Shown: piece after piece, positions 26,329-35,178 of the stretch | Numbering within the stretch: the first letter of the stretch is position 1 | Layout: every line of letters starts with the position of its first letter | Notes under the pieces: model-generated | Seen by the model: only the letters and a program-made list of their open reading frames with translations | Told to the model about the DNA's origin: nothing | The model's database searches: none | Assembly: GCF_004345425.1 (NCBI RefSeq) | Contig: NZ_SLVP01000003.1 | Location: 33,876-97,875 of the forward strand | Length of the DNA: 64,000 bases | Origin: Paenibacillus sp. BK033 | GTDB lineage: Bacteria > Bacillota > Bacilli > Paenibacillales > Paenibacillaceae | Direction: 5' to 3' | Position numbers and translations under genes: made by a program

Positions 26329-29300
26329 ATGAGTTTATTTAAGCTGGATTTCTTGAAGAGAAAGAAGAGACAAGAGGATATCCCGGTTCTTTCCGATTTG
26401 TTTAATATGTCCTTGTTTGATTTTCGGTCGGACATTTTCCTGCTGTTTGACCGTAACGGACGGCTGATGGAAGCAAACCAGGCCTTTACGAATACATTAG
26501 GTTACTCTTTGGAGGAGTTCAAGCAGCTGACCTACGGCTCGCTTTTACCGGACACTCAGCGGCAACGGGCAAAGGAGCACTTTCAAAAGCTGCTGCATGG
26601 CGAAATTCAAATCTTTGAAATCCGCGTTCTACATAAAACCGGCCAATTCATCGACTTAACCGTTACCGCTTTCCCTAGAAAGAGGAAGGATGCCGTCGAT
26701 GGCTTCTACGCCATTGCGAAGGACCTGTCGGACATCAAATTAATGGAGCAGCGATACATATCCTTGCTAAAAAATATGCTCAGCGCTGCCTTTATCATCG
26801 ATTTGCAGGGCAACATCCTTGACGTGAATGATGCGGCCGTTAAATTAACGGGCTACGACAAACAGGAGCATGTCCACTTTAGTCAATTCGTTAAGCCTGA
26901 ATACCTTGAGCAAGCGATGGCTTATAATCAGAGGGCACTTGAGGGCGAGACTCTGTCTTTTCAAATATCCATTCTTCATAAAAACGGGCATAGCGTTGAT
27001 GTCATCACGACCCTCTCCCCGATATTTATGCACGAGCAAATTACGGGCATTATCGGAATAAGCAACGATATCTCGGATGAAACAAGAAACAAGCAATTAT
27101 TCCAAATCAACAAGCAACGCTACGAATCCCTGTTTGAACAGAACCCCGACGCGATCTCCTATTTTGATTTGAACGGAAACTTTATGGATTGCAACTCTTC
27201 CTTGGAACAAATATTAGGCTATTCCAGAGAAGAATTATTATATTCCAACTATAGTCGCTTGATTGCCGAACATGAACGGGATAAAGCCAGACATTATTTC
27301 AATCAGGCTCTGCAGGGCACTGTTCAGAGCTATGAACTAGTCTGTCTGCATAAGCAAGGTCATCCGGTCTACATGAAAATGACGAAGCTCCCCATCACGG
27401 TAGACAATCGAATTGTCGGAATTTATTCCATCGCCAAAGATGTCACAACGAAAAAACAAGCCGAAAACGCGCTTATCGAAGCTGAGTCCAAATACCGCAG
27501 CCTGGTGGAAAAATCGATTGTTGGCGTCTATATCATTCAAAAAAATATGATTCTGTACGCCAATCCTCATCTGATAGACATGCTTGGTTATCAAGAAGCG
27601 ATTATCGGAATGAGCATTTGGGACATCGTTTATCCGGATGACCACCCGGTTGTAAAACAAAACATTCAATTCCTGTATAACGAATCGGATGCGATCCGTC
27701 ATCCTCTCCGCGTATTAACAGCGGAAGGGAAATTGCTTGATGTCGAGATGTATTCCAACCGGATCACGTATCAAGGCGCCCCCGCCGTCATTGGTACGGT
27801 CCTTGACGTAACGGAGCGGAAAAGAGCCGAGGAATTGAATGCTTTTCTCGCCTATCACGATTCCTTGACCGAGCTGCCTAACCGGAGAAAGTTTGAAGAA
27901 ATGCTGGAGAAAACCTTGGAGACCGCCAAAACTGCCCGCCGCCAATTCGCGGTCATGTATCTCGACATGGACCGGTTCAAATCCATTAACGATTCATTAG
28001 GACATGCCGTTGGGGACCAGCTGCTCATCGCCTTCGCCAAAAGGTTGCGGGAGCAGATCAGGGAAAACGACTTTGCAGCACGAATGGGCGGGGATGAATT
28101 CACCGTCATTCTCCCGCAAATCAAGGACAATAATAGCGCAATCGAGGTCGCCAAGCGGATTATCGAGGGAATTCGGGAGCCTTTTTATATCGAGGATTAC
28201 GAGCTGTTCATTACAACAAGCGTTGGAATCAGCATCTATCCTAACGACGGGGACGATTCTTCAACCCTGATGAAAAACGCCGACTCCGCCCTTTATCGGG
28301 CTAAAGGCCTTGGGAAAAACGGCTATCAGATTTTCACCTCCTCGATGAACGTGCAGACCTATAAAATTTTTACGCTCGAAAAGGATCTTCGGAAGGCCAT
28401 TTCGCGTAACGAGCTGGAAATGTATTATCAGCCCAAGGTGAATATCCATACGGGCGAAATTGTTGGCGCCGAAGCGTTAATCCGGTGGAACCACCCCGAA
28501 TGGGGGCTTGTATCGCCAAATGAATTTATCCCGATATCGGAAGAAACCGGGTTAATCCTGTCGCTTGGCAACTGGGTGAAGAGGACGGTATGCCGGCAGA
28601 ACAAGGAGTGGCAGCTAGACGGTCTGAAGCCTATTCCGATCTCGGTCAATGTAACGGCAAAACGGTTTTTGTCCAAAGATATCATGGATACCATTGGGCA
28701 AATTTTAGCCGAGACCGGGCTGGAACCCCGGTACCTCGAGATTGAGATTACGGAAACCTCCTTGCTAGAGAATGCGGAAACGGTTATGGATACCCTTGAC
28801 GGGCTGAACAAGCTTGGGGTTACCATCTCGCTTGACGACTTTGGAACGGGTTATTCCTCCCTGTCTTATCTCAAACGGTTCAAGCATGCAATCGACATCC
28901 TGAAAATTGACCGCTCGTTTATTCATGACCTGCATCAAGGCAGCGACGACAACGCCATTATCAGCACGATTATTCAACTGGCACAGCATATGAACATGTC
29001 GGTTGTCGCGGAAGGCGTTGAGACCGAAGAGCAGCTTCATATTCTCAAGCTTCTGAACTGCGACCTCGTTCAAGGCTATTTGTTCAGCAGACCCGTGCAA
29101 GCAGAAGCGTTTGCCGAATTGCTAAAGCGGGGATTCCTGACTCCCCTTATCAAAGGGGCCGATGCTCCAATTGAAAACAGAAGGGCATATTTCCGGGTTC
29201 ATCTTCCTCACCCAATCAGTGCTTTAATGACCGTCATCGAGATCAACGGAAGGAGCATTGAGCTTGGCAAAACGGAAATCGTCATCGAAAATATAGGGGC

Positions 29301-29613
29301 CGGAGGATTGCGATTCTTGTCTTCCATCCAGCTTGCCGTCCATCCGGGAATTCTGTTGGAGATTGAAGCCCAGCTTCTCAACAAAATCTTTAAGCTATAC
29401 GGCAAGGTTGTCTGGTTGAAGGAGCTGGAATCCGGCATTTATCGCTACGGCCTTGAATTCCAGATCGGCGACAACGATCGAACGCCGTTAACCCGCGTTC
29501 TCCATACGTTATCCATGCAGCTCCTGAAGAACCCGATTGTTCCCGGCTGCAGATTCATAAAAGAGGACGGCGTTCAATATTTGCGAGCCTTCATCGACCA
29601 TCGCTCCCTCTAA
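26329..29613 (+). CDS. Cyclic-di-GMP protein: four PAS, GGDEF, EAL and PilZ domains
   Basis: A 1094-residue protein without membrane segments. Four PAS domains occupy about residues 25-495; each repeats the pattern NGRLMEANQAFTNTLGYS or a close variant. The diguanylate cyclase domain (about 501-665) has an intact GGDEF at 587-591 and an inhibitory I-site RxxD at 578-581, five residues upstream. The phosphodiesterase domain (about 690-935) keeps EAL at 715-717, ITETSLLEN, DDFGTGYSSL from 836, KIDRSF and AEGVETEEQ, so all metal and catalytic positions look present. A C-terminal PilZ domain starts near 950 with RRAYFR (951-956) and NIGAGGLRF, where Gly replaces the usual Ser of the NxSxxG motif. 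It could make, degrade and bind c-di-GMP. It is monocistronic. Confidence 0.95.
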   Translation: MSLFKLDFLKRKKRQEDIPVLSDLFNMSLFDFRSDIFLLFDRNGRLMEANQAFTNTLGYSLEEFKQLTYGSLLPDTQRQRAKEHFQKLLHGEIQIFEIRVLHKTGQFIDLTVTAFPRKRKDAVDGFYAIAKDLSDIKLMEQRYISLLKNMLSAAFIIDLQGNILDVNDAAVKLTGYDKQEHVHFSQFVKPEYLEQAMAYNQRALEGETLSFQISILHKNGHSVDVITTLSPIFMHEQITGIIGISNDISDETRNKQLFQINKQRYESLFEQNPDAISYFDLNGNFMDCNSSLEQILGYSREELLYSNYSRLIAEHERDKARHYFNQALQGTVQSYELVCLHKQGHPVYMKMTKLPITVDNRIVGIYSIAKDVTTKKQAENALIEAESKYRSLVEKSIVGVYIIQKNMILYANPHLIDMLGYQEAIIGMSIWDIVYPDDHPVVKQNIQFLYNESDAIRHPLRVLTAEGKLLDVEMYSNRITYQGAPAVIGTVLDVTERKRAEELNAFLAYHDSLTELPNRRKFEEMLEKTLETAKTARRQFAVMYLDMDRFKSINDSLGHAVGDQLLIAFAKRLREQIRENDFAARMGGDEFTVILPQIKDNNSAIEVAKRIIEGIREPFYIEDYELFITTSVGISIYPNDGDDSSTLMKNADSALYRAKGLGKNGYQIFTSSMNVQTYKIFTLEKDLRKAISRNELEMYYQPKVNIHTGEIVGAEALIRWNHPEWGLVSPNEFIPISEETGLILSLGNWVKRTVCRQNKEWQLDGLKPIPISVNVTAKRFLSKDIMDTIGQILAETGLEPRYLEIEITETSLLENAETVMDTLDGLNKLGVTISLDDFGTGYSSLSYLKRFKHAIDILKIDRSFIHDLHQGSDDNAIISTIIQLAQHMNMSVVAEGVETEEQLHILKLLNCDLVQGYLFSRPVQAEAFAELLKRGFLTPLIKGADAPIENRRAYFRVHLPHPISALMTVIEINGRSIELGKTEIVIENIGAGGLRFLSSIQLAVHPGILLEIEAQLLNKIFKLYGKVVWLKELESGIYRYGLEFQIGDNDRTPLTRVLHTLSMQLLKNPIVPGCRFIKEDGVQYLRAFIDHRSL

Positions 29614-29620
29614 GCCTAAA

Positions 29621-29656
29621 AAAGCACCGCAGGCGAATTCCGCTTGCGGTGCTTTC
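29621..29656 (+). terminator. Terminator after the GGDEF-EAL gene
   Basis: AAAGCACCGCAGGCG pairs with CGCTTGCGGTGCTTT around AATTC, with one mismatch. Confidence 0.85.
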
Positions 29657-29793
29657 TGTCCCCTCCCCCGCAGGATCTTTTGGCGGCCTTTGCTTGTGCT
29701 TTGCCACCTCTGAATATTGTTCATGCAAAGCACAAGCAACAGCAACAGCAACCGGACGAGGATACTTTTCTGTAAATCCCACCCCAGCATCAA

Positions 29794-29828
29794 CAAAAAA
29801 GAAAGGCTGCCCAAAAGGACAGCCTTCC
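29794..29828 (-). terminator. Terminator after tcdA
   Basis: On the minus strand GGAAGGCTGTCC pairs with GGGCAGCCTTTC around TTTT and is followed by TTTTTT. The gap 29657-29829 holds no convincing gene. Confidence 0.85.
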
Positions 29829-29829
29829 T

Positions 29830-30585
29830 CTATACTTCTATGCCATGCTTCTCCAAAAGATCCTGCACCACTACGCTTACCATGATAAGACCGGCAACCG
29901 GAGGCACAAAGGCGTTGCTCGCGGGCGGCTGCTTCGCTTTGCGGATCTCCGGAGCGTTTTCCGGCACAATGCGCTGCGTCACGTCCTCGCGAGGCTTCTT
30001 GGGCAACTCGTCCGAGAAGACCACCTTCACGCCTTTCTTAATGCCGTCCTTGCGCAGCTTCGTGCGTACGACGCGCGCGATAGGATCCGTATGCGTCTTC
30101 GAGATATCCGCAACCGTGAATCTCGTCGGATCCATCTTGTTGGCTGCACCCATGCTGGAGATGATCGGAATTTTCCGCTCCAGGCATTCCTTGATCAGAT
30201 GGACTTTATACGAGATGGTATCCGAAGCATCCACGACATAATCAAGCCTGTAAGCAAACAACTGCTCATACGTCTCTTCCGTATAGAACATCCGCAGCGA
30301 GATGACGTCGCATTCCGGATTTATCAGCTTAATCCGGTCGCGCATCAGATCAGCCTTCGGTTGTCCCACCGTTGTGGTGAGCGCATGAATCTGGCGGTTT
30401 ACGTTTGTAATATCAACAACATCCTTATCGATCAGGATGATCCGGCCTACGCCGGTCCGGGCGAGAGCCTCGGCCGCGATGGAGCCTACGCCGCCGATGC
30501 CAAGCACGGCGACGGTACTCCCTCTCATCACGTCGAGGCCTTCCGGGCCAATCGCAAGCTCGGTACGAGAAAATTGATGCAGCAT
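29830..30585 (-). CDS. tcdA: tRNA threonylcarbamoyladenosine dehydratase TcdA (ThiF/MoeB fold)
   Basis: ATP-dependent enzyme that cyclises t6A37 of ANN-decoding tRNAs. The 251-residue protein opens HQFSRTELAIGPEGLD and has the nucleotide-binding GIGGVGSIAAEALARTG (about 26-42), then the DKDVVDITNVNRQ motif with the R/N residues of the E1-like fold, and DASDTISYKVHLIK. ATG at 30585 is chosen; the frame is open to 30618, but that stretch lies inside the hairpin-RBS repeat. The AGGAGG of that repeat is at 30598-30603, 12 bases before ATG, longer than usual. It follows hisS and aspS on the same strand, matching the order in Bacillus (yrvM). Confidence 0.93.
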   Translation of the reverse strand: MLHQFSRTELAIGPEGLDVMRGSTVAVLGIGGVGSIAAEALARTGVGRIILIDKDVVDITNVNRQIHALTTTVGQPKADLMRDRIKLINPECDVISLRMFYTEETYEQLFAYRLDYVVDASDTISYKVHLIKECLERKIPIISSMGAANKMDPTRFTVADISKTHTDPIARVVRTKLRKDGIKKGVKVVFSDELPKKPREDVTQRIVPENAPEIRKAKQPPASNAFVPPVAGLIMVSVVVQDLLEKHGIEV

Positions 30586-30597
30586 AATTCGTAGCCG

Positions 30598-30670
30598 CCT
30601 CCTAAAAAGAATTGTCACCTAAACAGCCTTATGGCTGTTCGTGATGATTCTTACATCGAAAGCATAAGCT
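30598..30670 (-). repeat. Hairpin-RBS repeat element, copy B (between aspS and tcdA)
   Basis: Minus strand: AAGAATCATCAC pairs with GTGACAATTCTT, enclosing an ACAGCC/GGCTGT inner stem with an ATAA loop. The outer stem is at 30607-30652. It is followed by TTTTT and AGGAGG at 30598-30603. The upstream head GCTTTCGATGTAAG corresponds to GCTTACGAAGTAA of copy A. Confidence 0.8.
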
Positions 30671-32472
30671 TAAGCTTGCTTGTTGCCCGCAGCAGCCGCT
30701 TCCGGCTTAGGCTTCAGAACCGTACGGATATGAAGCTGCTCAAGCTGCGACAGCTCGACCGGAGACGGTGCATCGCAGAGCAGGTCGGTTGCGCTTGCCG
30801 TTTTCGGGAATGCGATGGTCTCGCGCAGGTTCGTGCGGCCTGCCAGCAGCATAACGAGACGGTCGAAGCCAAATGCGATACCGCCGTGCGGAGGCGTACC
30901 GTAGTCGAATGCGTCAAGCAGGAAGCCAAACTTCTCATGCGCTTCTTCCATGTTGAAACCAAGCGCGCCGAACATTTTCTCCTGAATATCGCGTTTGTAG
31001 ATACGCATCGAGCCGCCGCCAACTTCGTAGCCGTTCAGAACGATATCGTACGCTTGCGCGCGGATTTGTCCCGGATCCGTCTCGAACAGGTGAAGGTCTT
31101 CGTCTTTCGGACGCGTGAACGGATGGTGAACCGCCACGTAACGTTTTGCTTCTTCGTCCCATTCCAGCATAGGGAAGTCAACCACCCATACGAACTTGAA
31201 CTTGGAGTCGTCGATCAGACCCAGCTCGCGGCCGACCTTCAGACGCAGGTTGCCAAGAACGTCGGCAACAACTTTCGCTTTATCGGCGGAGAATGTCAGG
31301 AGGTCACCCTCTTCAACGTTCAGACGTTCAGTCAATGCCGCGATTTCTTCCGGCTTCAGGAATTTAACGATTGGACCTTTCCACTCGCCGTCTTTAATCG
31401 TGATCCATGCCAGGCCTTTACCGCCGTAACGGGCAGCGAACGGCTGCAGATCGTCAAGCTCTTTGCGACTCCAATGACCGCAGCCTTTTGCGTTGAACGC
31501 CTTCACGACGCCGCCGCTTGCCGCAACGCTTGCGAATACTTTAACGTCGCTTGTCGCAACGATATCGGTAATGTCTTCGATTTCCATGCCGAAACGAAGG
31601 TCCGGCTTGTCGGAGCCGTATTTGTTCATGGCATCCGCATAAGTGATGCGTTGGATCGGAAGCTCAACCTCCACGCCAACCGTTTCGCGGAACAGTCGTG
31701 CAATCAGCTGCTCCATCATGCCGAGCAATTGATCTTGCGTAAGGAAGGAAGTCTCGATGTCGACTTGCGTGAATTCCGGTTGACGGTCTGCGCGAAGGTC
31801 TTCGTCGCGGAAGCAGCGAGCGATTTGGTAGTAACGCTCAATACCGCCGACCATCAGCAATTGCTTGAAGATTTGCGGCGATTGCGGCAATGCGAAGAAT
31901 TCGCCTTCGTGAACGCGGCTTGGCACCAGGTAATCACGAGCGCCTTCCGGCGTGCTTTTCGTCAGAATTGGCGTTTCAACGTCGATAAAGCCTTCACCGT
32001 CAAGGAAGTCGCGGAATACTTTTGCCGCTTTCGAACGAAGCAAGAGCGTCTTGTGCATTTCCGGACGGCGCAGGTCGAGGTAACGGTATTTCAGGCGAAG
32101 CGATTCGTCTACTTCGACGCCGTCTTCGATTGGGAATGGAGGCGTCTTCGCAGCGTTGATGACTTCAATCTCCGTCACGCGGATCTCGATTTCGCCCGTT
32201 GCCAGGTTTTTGTTAACCGTCTCGGCGTCGCGTTCTACAACCGTACCTTTAACAGCCAGTACGTATTCGTTGCGGGCGCGGTCAGCGATTGCCAAAGCTT
32301 CGCCGGAGAAATCAGGGTTAAATACGGTTTGCACGATACCCGTGCGGTCGCGCAGGTCAATGAATAATACCCCGCCAAGGTCACGGCGGCGTTGTACCCA
32401 GCCGTTCAGTGTTACTTCTTCGCCAATGTTGGCTTTCGTTAAGGTGCCGCACTGATGAGTTTTCAGCATCAT
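30670..32472 (-). CDS. aspS: Aspartyl-tRNA synthetase
   Basis: Class IIb synthetase, 600 residues, bacterial type. It has an N-terminal OB-fold anticodon domain ([38 protein letters not shown]), motif 2 with [18 protein letters not shown], the GAD insertion domain (about 290-420) and motif 3 [16 protein letters not shown] near residue 540. It is 24 bases downstream of hisS and should be controlled by the same T-box leader. Whether it charges only tRNA-Asp or also tRNA-Asn is not settled by this sequence. Start at ATG 32472; a second ATG directly follows. AAGGGGAG lies about nine bases upstream. Confidence 0.97.
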   Translation of the reverse strand: MMLKTHQCGTLTKANIGEEVTLNGWVQRRRDLGGVLFIDLRDRTGIVQTVFNPDFSGEALAIADRARNEYVLAVKGTVVERDAETVNKNLATGEIEIRVTEIEVINAAKTPPFPIEDGVEVDESLRLKYRYLDLRRPEMHKTLLLRSKAAKVFRDFLDGEGFIDVETPILTKSTPEGARDYLVPSRVHEGEFFALPQSPQIFKQLLMVGGIERYYQIARCFRDEDLRADRQPEFTQVDIETSFLTQDQLLGMMEQLIARLFRETVGVEVELPIQRITYADAMNKYGSDKPDLRFGMEIEDITDIVATSDVKVFASVAASGGVVKAFNAKGCGHWSRKELDDLQPFAARYGGKGLAWITIKDGEWKGPIVKFLKPEEIAALTERLNVEEGDLLTFSADKAKVVADVLGNLRLKVGRELGLIDDSKFKFVWVVDFPMLEWDEEAKRYVAVHHPFTRPKDEDLHLFETDPGQIRAQAYDIVLNGYEVGGGSMRIYKRDIQEKMFGALGFNMEEAHEKFGFLLDAFDYGTPPHGGIAFGFDRLVMLLAGRTNLRETIAFPKTASATDLLCDAPSPVELSQLEQLHIRTVLKPKPEAAAAGNKQA

Positions 32473-32496
32473 AATGGATGTAACTCCCCTTTATAA

Positions 32497-33747
32497 TTAG
32501 TTGGATTTCAGTTCAGAAGCAAGGCTTGCAAGCGCCACTACGCGCTGCTCGCCAGTCGCCATTTCCTTCAACGCAATCTCGCCGCGAGCCAGTTCGTCAT
32601 CGCCGAGAATAGCCGTATACCGGGCTTGCAGCCGGTCTGCCGACTTCATCTGCGCTTTCATCTTACGACCGAGATAATCGCGTTCCGCGCGAATTCCGGA
32701 AGTACGGAGCTCGTAGACCAGTCTGGTTACTTCCCGGTCTGCCGCTTCGCCAAGGGCTACGACATACACGTCAACCTGATGCGCATTATCCAGCTCGGCT
32801 TGTTGATGCTCAAGCAGCATGATCGTGCGTTCCAGGCCAAGACCAAGACCTACGCCGGGTTGATCCGGTCCGCCGATTTCGGCTACAAGTCCGTTATAAC
32901 GGCCGCCGCCGCCAATCGTATCGATAGCGCCGATCCCTTCCGCTTTGTATTCAAATGCGGTGTGGGTGTAATAATCAAGACCGCGAACAAGTCTCGGATT
33001 GATGGAGAACGGAATTCCCATATCGGACAGGTACGTTTTAACTTTCTCGAAATGGGTCGTGCACTCCTCATCCAAGCTGTCGAGAATCGATGGCGCATTT
33101 TCAAAGCGGGCCTGATCGGTCTTGCAGTCGAGAACGCGAAGCGGATTCCGCTCCATGCGGGACTGGCAGTCCTTGCAGAGCTGCTCGCGCATCGGCATAA
33201 GGAAAGCAAGCAGCTTCTCCCGGAAGGCTGCGCGAACCGCAGGCGTACCAACGGAGTTGATCTCCACGCGGACGCCCTTCAGTCCTACTTCCTTGTAGAA
33301 GGTATACCCCAGTGCGATAACCTCCGCATCGATCGACGGATCCACCGATCCAAGCGCTTCGATTCCGAATTGGTGGAACTGACGGTAACGTCCGGCTTGC
33401 TGGCGCTCATAACGGAACATCGGTCCGATATAATAGAGCTTCGATACATCCGGCTCTCCGTACAATTTGTTCTCGACGTACGAACGGACAACACCCGCCG
33501 TTCCTTCCGGACGAAGCGTAATGCTGCGATCGCCGCGGTCCGTGAAGGTGTACATCTCCTTCTCCACGATATCCGTCGTTTCGCCTACGCCGCGTTGGAA
33601 CAGCTCCGTTGCTTCGAAGATCGGCGTACGAATCTCGCGGAAATTAAAGCGTCGGCAAATATCGCGGGCTTTCTGCTCCGCATACTGCCATCGCTCCACT
33701 ACTCCGGGCAATATGTCCTGCGTGCCCGGCGACTTTTGAAAAGCCAT
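32497..33747 (-). CDS. hisS: Histidyl-tRNA synthetase
   Basis: Class IIa synthetase, 416 residues. It has KSPGTQDILPGVVERWQYAE at the N-terminus, motif 2 with YYIGPMFRYERQQAGRYRQFHQFGIEALGS, the histidine-A loop LVRGLDYYTHTAFE, motif 3 GVGLGLERTIMLLE and a C-terminal anticodon-binding domain. ATG is seven bases after AGGAGG at 33755-33760, which belongs to repeat element C1. The gene is the first of the hisS-aspS pair, downstream of the T-box leader at 33883-34175, with two tandem repeat elements in between. Confidence 0.97.
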   Translation of the reverse strand: MAFQKSPGTQDILPGVVERWQYAEQKARDICRRFNFREIRTPIFEATELFQRGVGETTDIVEKEMYTFTDRGDRSITLRPEGTAGVVRSYVENKLYGEPDVSKLYYIGPMFRYERQQAGRYRQFHQFGIEALGSVDPSIDAEVIALGYTFYKEVGLKGVRVEINSVGTPAVRAAFREKLLAFLMPMREQLCKDCQSRMERNPLRVLDCKTDQARFENAPSILDSLDEECTTHFEKVKTYLSDMGIPFSINPRLVRGLDYYTHTAFEYKAEGIGAIDTIGGGGRYNGLVAEIGGPDQPGVGLGLGLERTIMLLEHQQAELDNAHQVDVYVVALGEAADREVTRLVYELRTSGIRAERDYLGRKMKAQMKSADRLQARYTAILGDDELARGEIALKEMATGEQRVVALASLASELKSN

Positions 33748-33754
33748 TGCAAAC

Positions 33755-33808
33755 CCTCCTAAAAAGAATTGTCGCGTTTATTGCGATGATTCTTGCCTCG
33801 TAAGCGTA
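33755..33808 (-). repeat. Hairpin-RBS repeat element, copy C1 (upstream of hisS)
   Basis: Minus strand: AAGAATCATCGC (33783-33794) pairs with GCGACAATTCTT (33764-33775), then TTT and AGGAGG (33755-33760), seven bases from the hisS ATG. The upstream head is TTACGCTTACGAGGC. Confidence 0.8.
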
Positions 33809-33810
33809 AT

Positions 33811-33862
33811 CCTAAACAATTATCGCGTCTTTGGCGGTAATTCTTACTTCGTAAGCGTAACT
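33811..33862 (-). repeat. Hairpin-RBS repeat element, copy C2 (tandem, upstream of C1)
   Basis: Minus strand: head TTACGCTTACGAAGTAAG, then AATTACCGCC pairing with GCGATAATT, ending TTTAGG. It has lost part of the ribosome-site end and lies directly behind C1. Confidence 0.7.
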
Positions 33863-33882
33863 GAACTAACCCTTAATCACGC

Positions 33883-34175
33883 AAAAAACTCCCGCCCCTA
33901 ACGACATGCCGTTAAAGGCTAATCGTTAGGGACGAGAGTTGAACTCCCGTGGTGCCACCCATATTCCGGACAATCCAGTCCGCTCATTAACGGTTAACGC
34001 CCGTTACACGCAGATCGGCTATTGGCAATGATCCCGCGGATCATCCGTTCACCGTCTGTTCTCCGGAAGGTCTATTCATCCAGCCACCATAAAGACGCTT
34101 GCAGCCATGGCGCCTATCTCTGGGTACGTGCACGGGATTACTTTGTTCCATCAACGAATCAGAAACTTATATACT
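33883..34175 (-). promoter_or_regulatory. T-box riboswitch controlling hisS-aspS
   Basis: The minus strand shows the T-box GGGTGGCACCACGGG at 33947-33960. It is followed by a long terminator stem, AACTCTCGTCCCTAACGA (33923-33940) with TCGTTAGGGGCGGGAGTT (33887-33904), and TTTTTT. Upstream are CGTTGATGGAAC at the base of Stem I and CCCAGAGATAGG as an S-turn. Whether the specifier reads Asp (a GAC is present on the 3' side of Stem I) or His was not settled. Confidence 0.92.
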
Positions 34176-34183
34176 GAGTCCTA

Positions 34184-34212
34184 ATTCTAACCGTGTCGAC
34201 AAAATAAGTCAA
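34184..34212 (-). promoter_or_regulatory. Promoter of the hisS T-box transcript
   Basis: Minus strand TTGACT (34207-34212), a 17-base spacer and TAGAAT (34184-34189), directly upstream of the T-box leader. Confidence 0.8.
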
Positions 34213-34250
34213 TAGTCAATCACATTATATCAGTATGCCTCTTTCAGGAC

Positions 34251-34280
34251 AAAAAAAAACCTGCAGCCATCGTTGCAGGT
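34251..34280 (-). terminator. Strong terminator upstream of the hisS promoter
   Basis: ACCTGCA pairs with TGCAGGT around an 8-base loop, followed on the minus strand by nine T. It lies about 140 bases beyond another terminator, with no clear gene in between (34281-34416). Confidence 0.85.
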
Positions 34281-34413
34281 CCAGAAATTATATTTTTAAA
34301 AAGGGGGTCGAGATTTATTATAGGATAGCGATGTTAAAAAACCGTTATAAAATCATTACAGTAATATTACAAAATAGTAAGCGGTTCATTTACGAACATT
34401 CGGCTTTGGAAGC

Positions 34414-34441
34414 AAAAAAGCTGCCCGGAAGAGCAGCCTTT
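34414..34441 (-). terminator. Terminator after the 55-codon ORF
   Basis: Minus strand: AAGGCTGCTC pairs with GGGCAGCTTTTTT across a TTCC loop. It lies 19 bases after the short ORF at 34460. Confidence 0.85.
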
Positions 34442-34459
34442 CGCTTATGGTAGGTAGAC

Positions 34460-34627
34460 CTACATGCGTCCGCCGGGCTCGCGCCGGTTCGAAGGGAATG
34501 CGAAAAATTCCTCCGCCGTCTCCACCTGCTCCTCCAGCCTCGACATTACGATCGCTTCGCGGCGATCCGATTGCAGGAGTCTGCGGGAGGCCCGCTCCAC
34601 GCCTTGTTCCTTGCGGGATTGATGCAT
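34460..34627 (-). CDS. Small charged protein of 55 residues, unknown function
   Basis: The frame runs from ATG (complement of 34625-34627) to TAG (34460-34462). It encodes a 55-residue protein beginning MHQSRKEQGVERASRRLL and ending NRREPGGRM. It is rich in Arg, Glu and Gln, has no Cys or membrane segment, and the middle (about 5-42) should be one helix. AGAGGAG lies eight bases before ATG and a terminator follows the stop, which together support a real gene. It lies 91 bases downstream of dtd on the same strand. I do not recognise a family. Its composition recalls small spore proteins, but no SASP signature is present. Confidence 0.6.
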   Translation of the reverse strand: MHQSRKEQGVERASRRLLQSDRREAIVMSRLEEQVETAEEFFAFPSNRREPGGRM

Positions 34628-34717
34628 AAATTATGCTCCTCTGCCAACAGATACTTGAGGCCGATTAAGCCATGCCTGTCTCTATTGTTGCCAGCCGAAG
34701 CCTATCTTACCCGCGAT

Positions 34718-35161
34718 TTACTGCTTGCTGTCGATAATTAATGTGACCGGTCCCGAATTGACGAGATCGACATCCATCATCGCGCCGAAACGGCCCGTCT
34801 CAACGATCAGGCCTGCCGCGCGGAGCAGCTCATTGAACCGGTTGTAGAGCGGTTCCGCCAGCTCCGGACGTGCGGCAGCCATAAAGTTCGGACGCCGCCC
34901 TTTACGGCTGTCCCCGTATAACGTGAACTGCGAAATCGATAGAATCTGTCCGCCAACGTCAACGACGGAGAAATTCATTTTCTCGTTCTCGTCCTCGAAG
35001 ATCCGAAGACCCGCAACCTTATCCGCCATCCAGCGGATATCGTCTTCCGTATCCTCATGCGTAATGCCGACGAGAAGCACAAGGCCATGTTCGATCGCCC
35101 CGACGACTTCCCCTTCGATCGTTACGCTTGCCTGCTTGCTGCGTTGTACAACTACCTTCAC
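34718..35161 (-). CDS. dtd: D-aminoacyl-tRNA deacylase
   Basis: Hydrolyses D-aminoacyl-tRNAs as a homodimer. The 147-residue protein is the usual length and has the [17 protein letters not shown] start. The SQFTLYGD active-site block is at about 78-85, and [10 protein letters not shown] (about 134-143) carries the cross-subunit Gly-cis-Pro pair. It follows rel by 17 bases on the same strand, as in B. subtilis. AGGTTTACCCGC before ATG is a modest ribosome site. Confidence 0.96.
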   Translation of the reverse strand: MKVVVQRSKQASVTIEGEVVGAIEHGLVLLVGITHEDTEDDIRWMADKVAGLRIFEDENEKMNFSVVDVGGQILSISQFTLYGDSRKGRRPNFMAAARPELAEPLYNRFNELLRAAGLIVETGRFGAMMDVDLVNSGPVTLIIDSKQ

Positions 35162-35178
35162 TGCGGGTAAACCTCCAA

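Noticed and set aside
29509..29814. 101-codon minus-strand frame after the GGDEF-EAL gene
   Set aside because: It spans two terminators and overlaps the end of a sound plus-strand gene; no ribosome site.
30631..32367. 578-codon plus-strand frame opposite aspS
   Set aside because: Antisense shadow of a certain gene; no recognisable domain.
34235..34453. 72-codon plus-strand frame between two terminators
   Set aside because: It reads through both terminator hairpins and has no suitable ribosome site at its first start. An internal ATG at about 34331 follows AAAGGGGG too distantly (about 20 bases).
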